Shown: positions 62,207-64,000 of the stretch, one piece after another
Numbering within the stretch: position 1 is the first letter of the stretch
Layout of the letters: each line of letters starts with the position of its first letter
Assembly (NCBI RefSeq): GCF_026212465.1
Contig: NC_080060.1
Location: 14,957,586 to 15,021,585 of the forward strand
Origin: Amaranthus tricolor
Lineage: Eukaryota > Streptophyta > Magnoliopsida > Caryophyllales > Amaranthaceae
Reading direction: 5' to 3'
Length of the DNA: 64,000 nucleotides
Made by a program: the position numbers and the translations under genes
Notes under the pieces: generated by a model
What the model saw: only the letters and a program-made list of their open reading frames with translations
Told to the model about the DNA's origin: nothing
The model's database searches: none

Positions 62207-64000
62207 AATTCCCCCTTTTTGATGATGACAAACTTTTTAAACAAACTTAAGCCAATGTAGAGTAAAACCAATATTGAAGAGCATGTTATAGATTAAAACA
62301 ATTCTTCTTAACTTAGTAAATATATTTTACCAAGCATATCATGAATCAAATTACTCTAAAAATAAAAATAAAAATAAAAATAAAAATAAACACAACAAAA
62401 CTCATACATTTTCAGCATAGAACATAAGCAGTGGTTCCAGTATAATATGGAGCAAACAATCAGAGCTCAAAAGTGAATAGATGATTTGAACAAACAAAAC
62501 AGTTCATCTTGATCATAAGCATCAGAGCATCAAGCATTAACAGCAGGTGTTAACTATACTGACAATAGATTAATTATACTTTGACAATCATAGCAAACAA
62601 ACATCAATAGCAGCAATAAACAATTATTCACAGCACACAGCCAAACAGCCTTAGATCATGAATCATAACCTTAATCATAATGTCCAACATAATAGATGTA
62701 GATATAGACTAAGCATACTCAAGCATTCATTAAGTTTGTGCCAAAATATTCCCCCTTTTGACATCATTCAAAAAGAATTGGAGCAATCAAACCACAGCAC
62801 TAACCATATAAACATAGTCAAAGAGAGAATAAGGATGCAAAAATTAAAAAGAAATACCAATGAATGCAAACATCAACAGCAATGATTAATTTTCACAAGC
62901 TATTAGTAGCACAAAGAAAATATAGTTGATAGTATGAATTAGATAAACAGTACCCCAGCTGCTACCAAGACAAAAGTTTGAGGATAAGGGTTACAACATA
63001 TAAAATATATTTAAAAATTATCAGGAAGAATTAGGATGCAGGAGCTTCATCATCTATATATTCTATTTCCACCTCCACAGTATCCAATTTAGCACCCAGA
63101 CGAGCCTCCATTTGAGTCATTTGGTCAGTTAGTGAGGCTAAGGAAACACGAACTTCATCTTGAAATTTAAAGAAGCGATCCTACAATTCATCAAGTTTGA
63201 GGAGAATGGAGTATAAAGGAGCTGTAGGAACTGTTGTCTGGTCAAAGCCTTGGTGTGGAGATGTGTGAACAGGTGGTGGTGAAGTTGGTATTGGTGATGG
63301 TGGAGGTGATGGGAAATGATGGGATGATGGAGTGGTTGGCTATGGTGAGGGGGAATAACTTGGTTCAGCCACAGAGTCATCATCAAGAACAACTACAGGT
63401 CTTTTCCCTTTGGCAGCAAGCCTTCTGCTCTTCCTTGAGGTTGAGCAAGGCTGCTTCATAGTAGGCACATATACCTCCTCCTTGTAGACACCAATGTCCT
63501 CCTTCTCCTGTTCCTCCATTTCAACCTCTCCCTTTTCGGTTTCCTTCTCATTATCAGAATTAACATTGATTGTTTCAACAACGTTCTCAGGGTTCCCATT
63601 CTCATTTAATTTGAGGTGTAAGTTACTTAAGCACTTGGCACCTATCATATTTTTCGGACCCATGGGAAAGTTTTGACCTTCAAGTGGAACACCTATCTTC
63701 CTAAAAATCCAAGTCAGCAAACCTCCATATCCAATCACACAACCTTTAAAAATACATTCACTTAGATGAGAGATCATTAAAAAGGGAAAATTGATTTTAA
63801 TATTGTTAGCCATGCAGTAAATTAGGGTTGCATCTCGCAGACTTGCTTCACTGCGTTTGGAATTTCGCGGCAAAACAAATCTACGAGCAATGTTATACAA
63901 CAATTTGTGTAGAGGGGACAGTGCATTATGGCTGACCTTCCCTCGTTTTTCAGTGATCCCTAAAAATTTCCATACATCCTTTTCACCTATTTCAAATAAA
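62207..64000 (-). mobile_element. 3' end of a second Sirevirus-like copy, continuing beyond the window
   Basis: It is collinear with 48165-50760 of the left element without the hAT MITE. It starts with a polypurine tract AAAAAGGGGGAATT, then spacer sequence (including 62660-62880), then the 3' ORF. The pattern LTR-internal-LTR-internal is that of a tandem array formed by recombination between elements. Confidence 0.88.
63031..64000 (-). pseudogene. 3' ORF of the second Sirevirus-like copy, cut by the window edge
   Basis: Its N-terminal part lies beyond 64000. It reads through the place where the left copy has a stop (here ECIFKGCVIG), continuing to FPMGPKNMIGAKCLSN across the hAT-free site at 63670. 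It meets its own TAG near 63340 where the left copy has Lys (SPKPTT). A further TAG-type change near 63183 affects the coiled-coil part. Both copies are therefore broken, at different positions. Confidence 0.75.

Overview
This window looks like a stretch of a large, repeat-rich plant (eudicot-like) nuclear genome. It is AT-rich, has spliced genes with GT/AG introns, and holds long (TA)n arrays and nested plant transposons. I cannot name the species. I recognise no intact host gene; nearly everything assignable is a mobile element or its debris. The only host-like coding pieces are a captured exon pair inside a small CACTA element (about 55521-55763) and a doubtful fragment at 44366-44450.

Left part (1-28147). 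A long (TA)n array is followed by LTR-like debris. A complete 24,048-bp CACTA (En/Spm-type) DNA transposon then fills 2167-26214. It has matching CACTAGTGG termini, AAT target duplications and TTGCTGCGG subterminal repeats. It carries (i) a decayed TNP2-type transposase (3945-7255) and (ii) a spliced second gene (7485-25614, 11 exons, 852 codons) that joins a Transposase_24/TNPA-like N-terminus to a Ulp1/C48-type protease C-terminus. That reading frame survives every splice junction except for two stop codons, and its catalytic Cys is Tyr. Its ninth intron is 14,575 bp of a ~168-bp satellite mixed with 14 copies of a 350-400-bp LTR-like block. One more monomer of the same satellite fills the 204-bp intron between the two genes. 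The element appears to sit in an old Ty3/Gypsy-type LTR that resumes at 26215-28147.

Middle (28148-46381). This holds CACTA-like subterminal repeats, a LINE 3' fragment (+), an LTR-like piece, a Stowaway MITE, a LINE reverse-transcriptase fragment (-) and TA-array-associated blocks. A 3,353-bp solo LTR with AAAGG duplications sits inside one copy of a ~505-bp tandem repeat. A decayed Ty1/Copia element (40116-44165, -) and MITE debris follow.

Right part (46382-64000). A Sirevirus-like Copia element lies on the minus strand (46924-62206) with 1.45-kb LTR, tRNA-iMet primer site, gag, protease, integrase, RT/RNase H and an extra 3' ORF. It is interrupted by a 3,854-bp non-autonomous CACTA (53607-57460) and an 801-bp hAT MITE (49627-50427). 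Its 5' LTR is followed directly by the 3' end of a second copy (62207-64000), so two elements appear to share one LTR in a tandem array.

Functionally the window is a record of nested insertion and decay. The most unusual object is the satellite array grown inside an intron of a transposase/protease gene.
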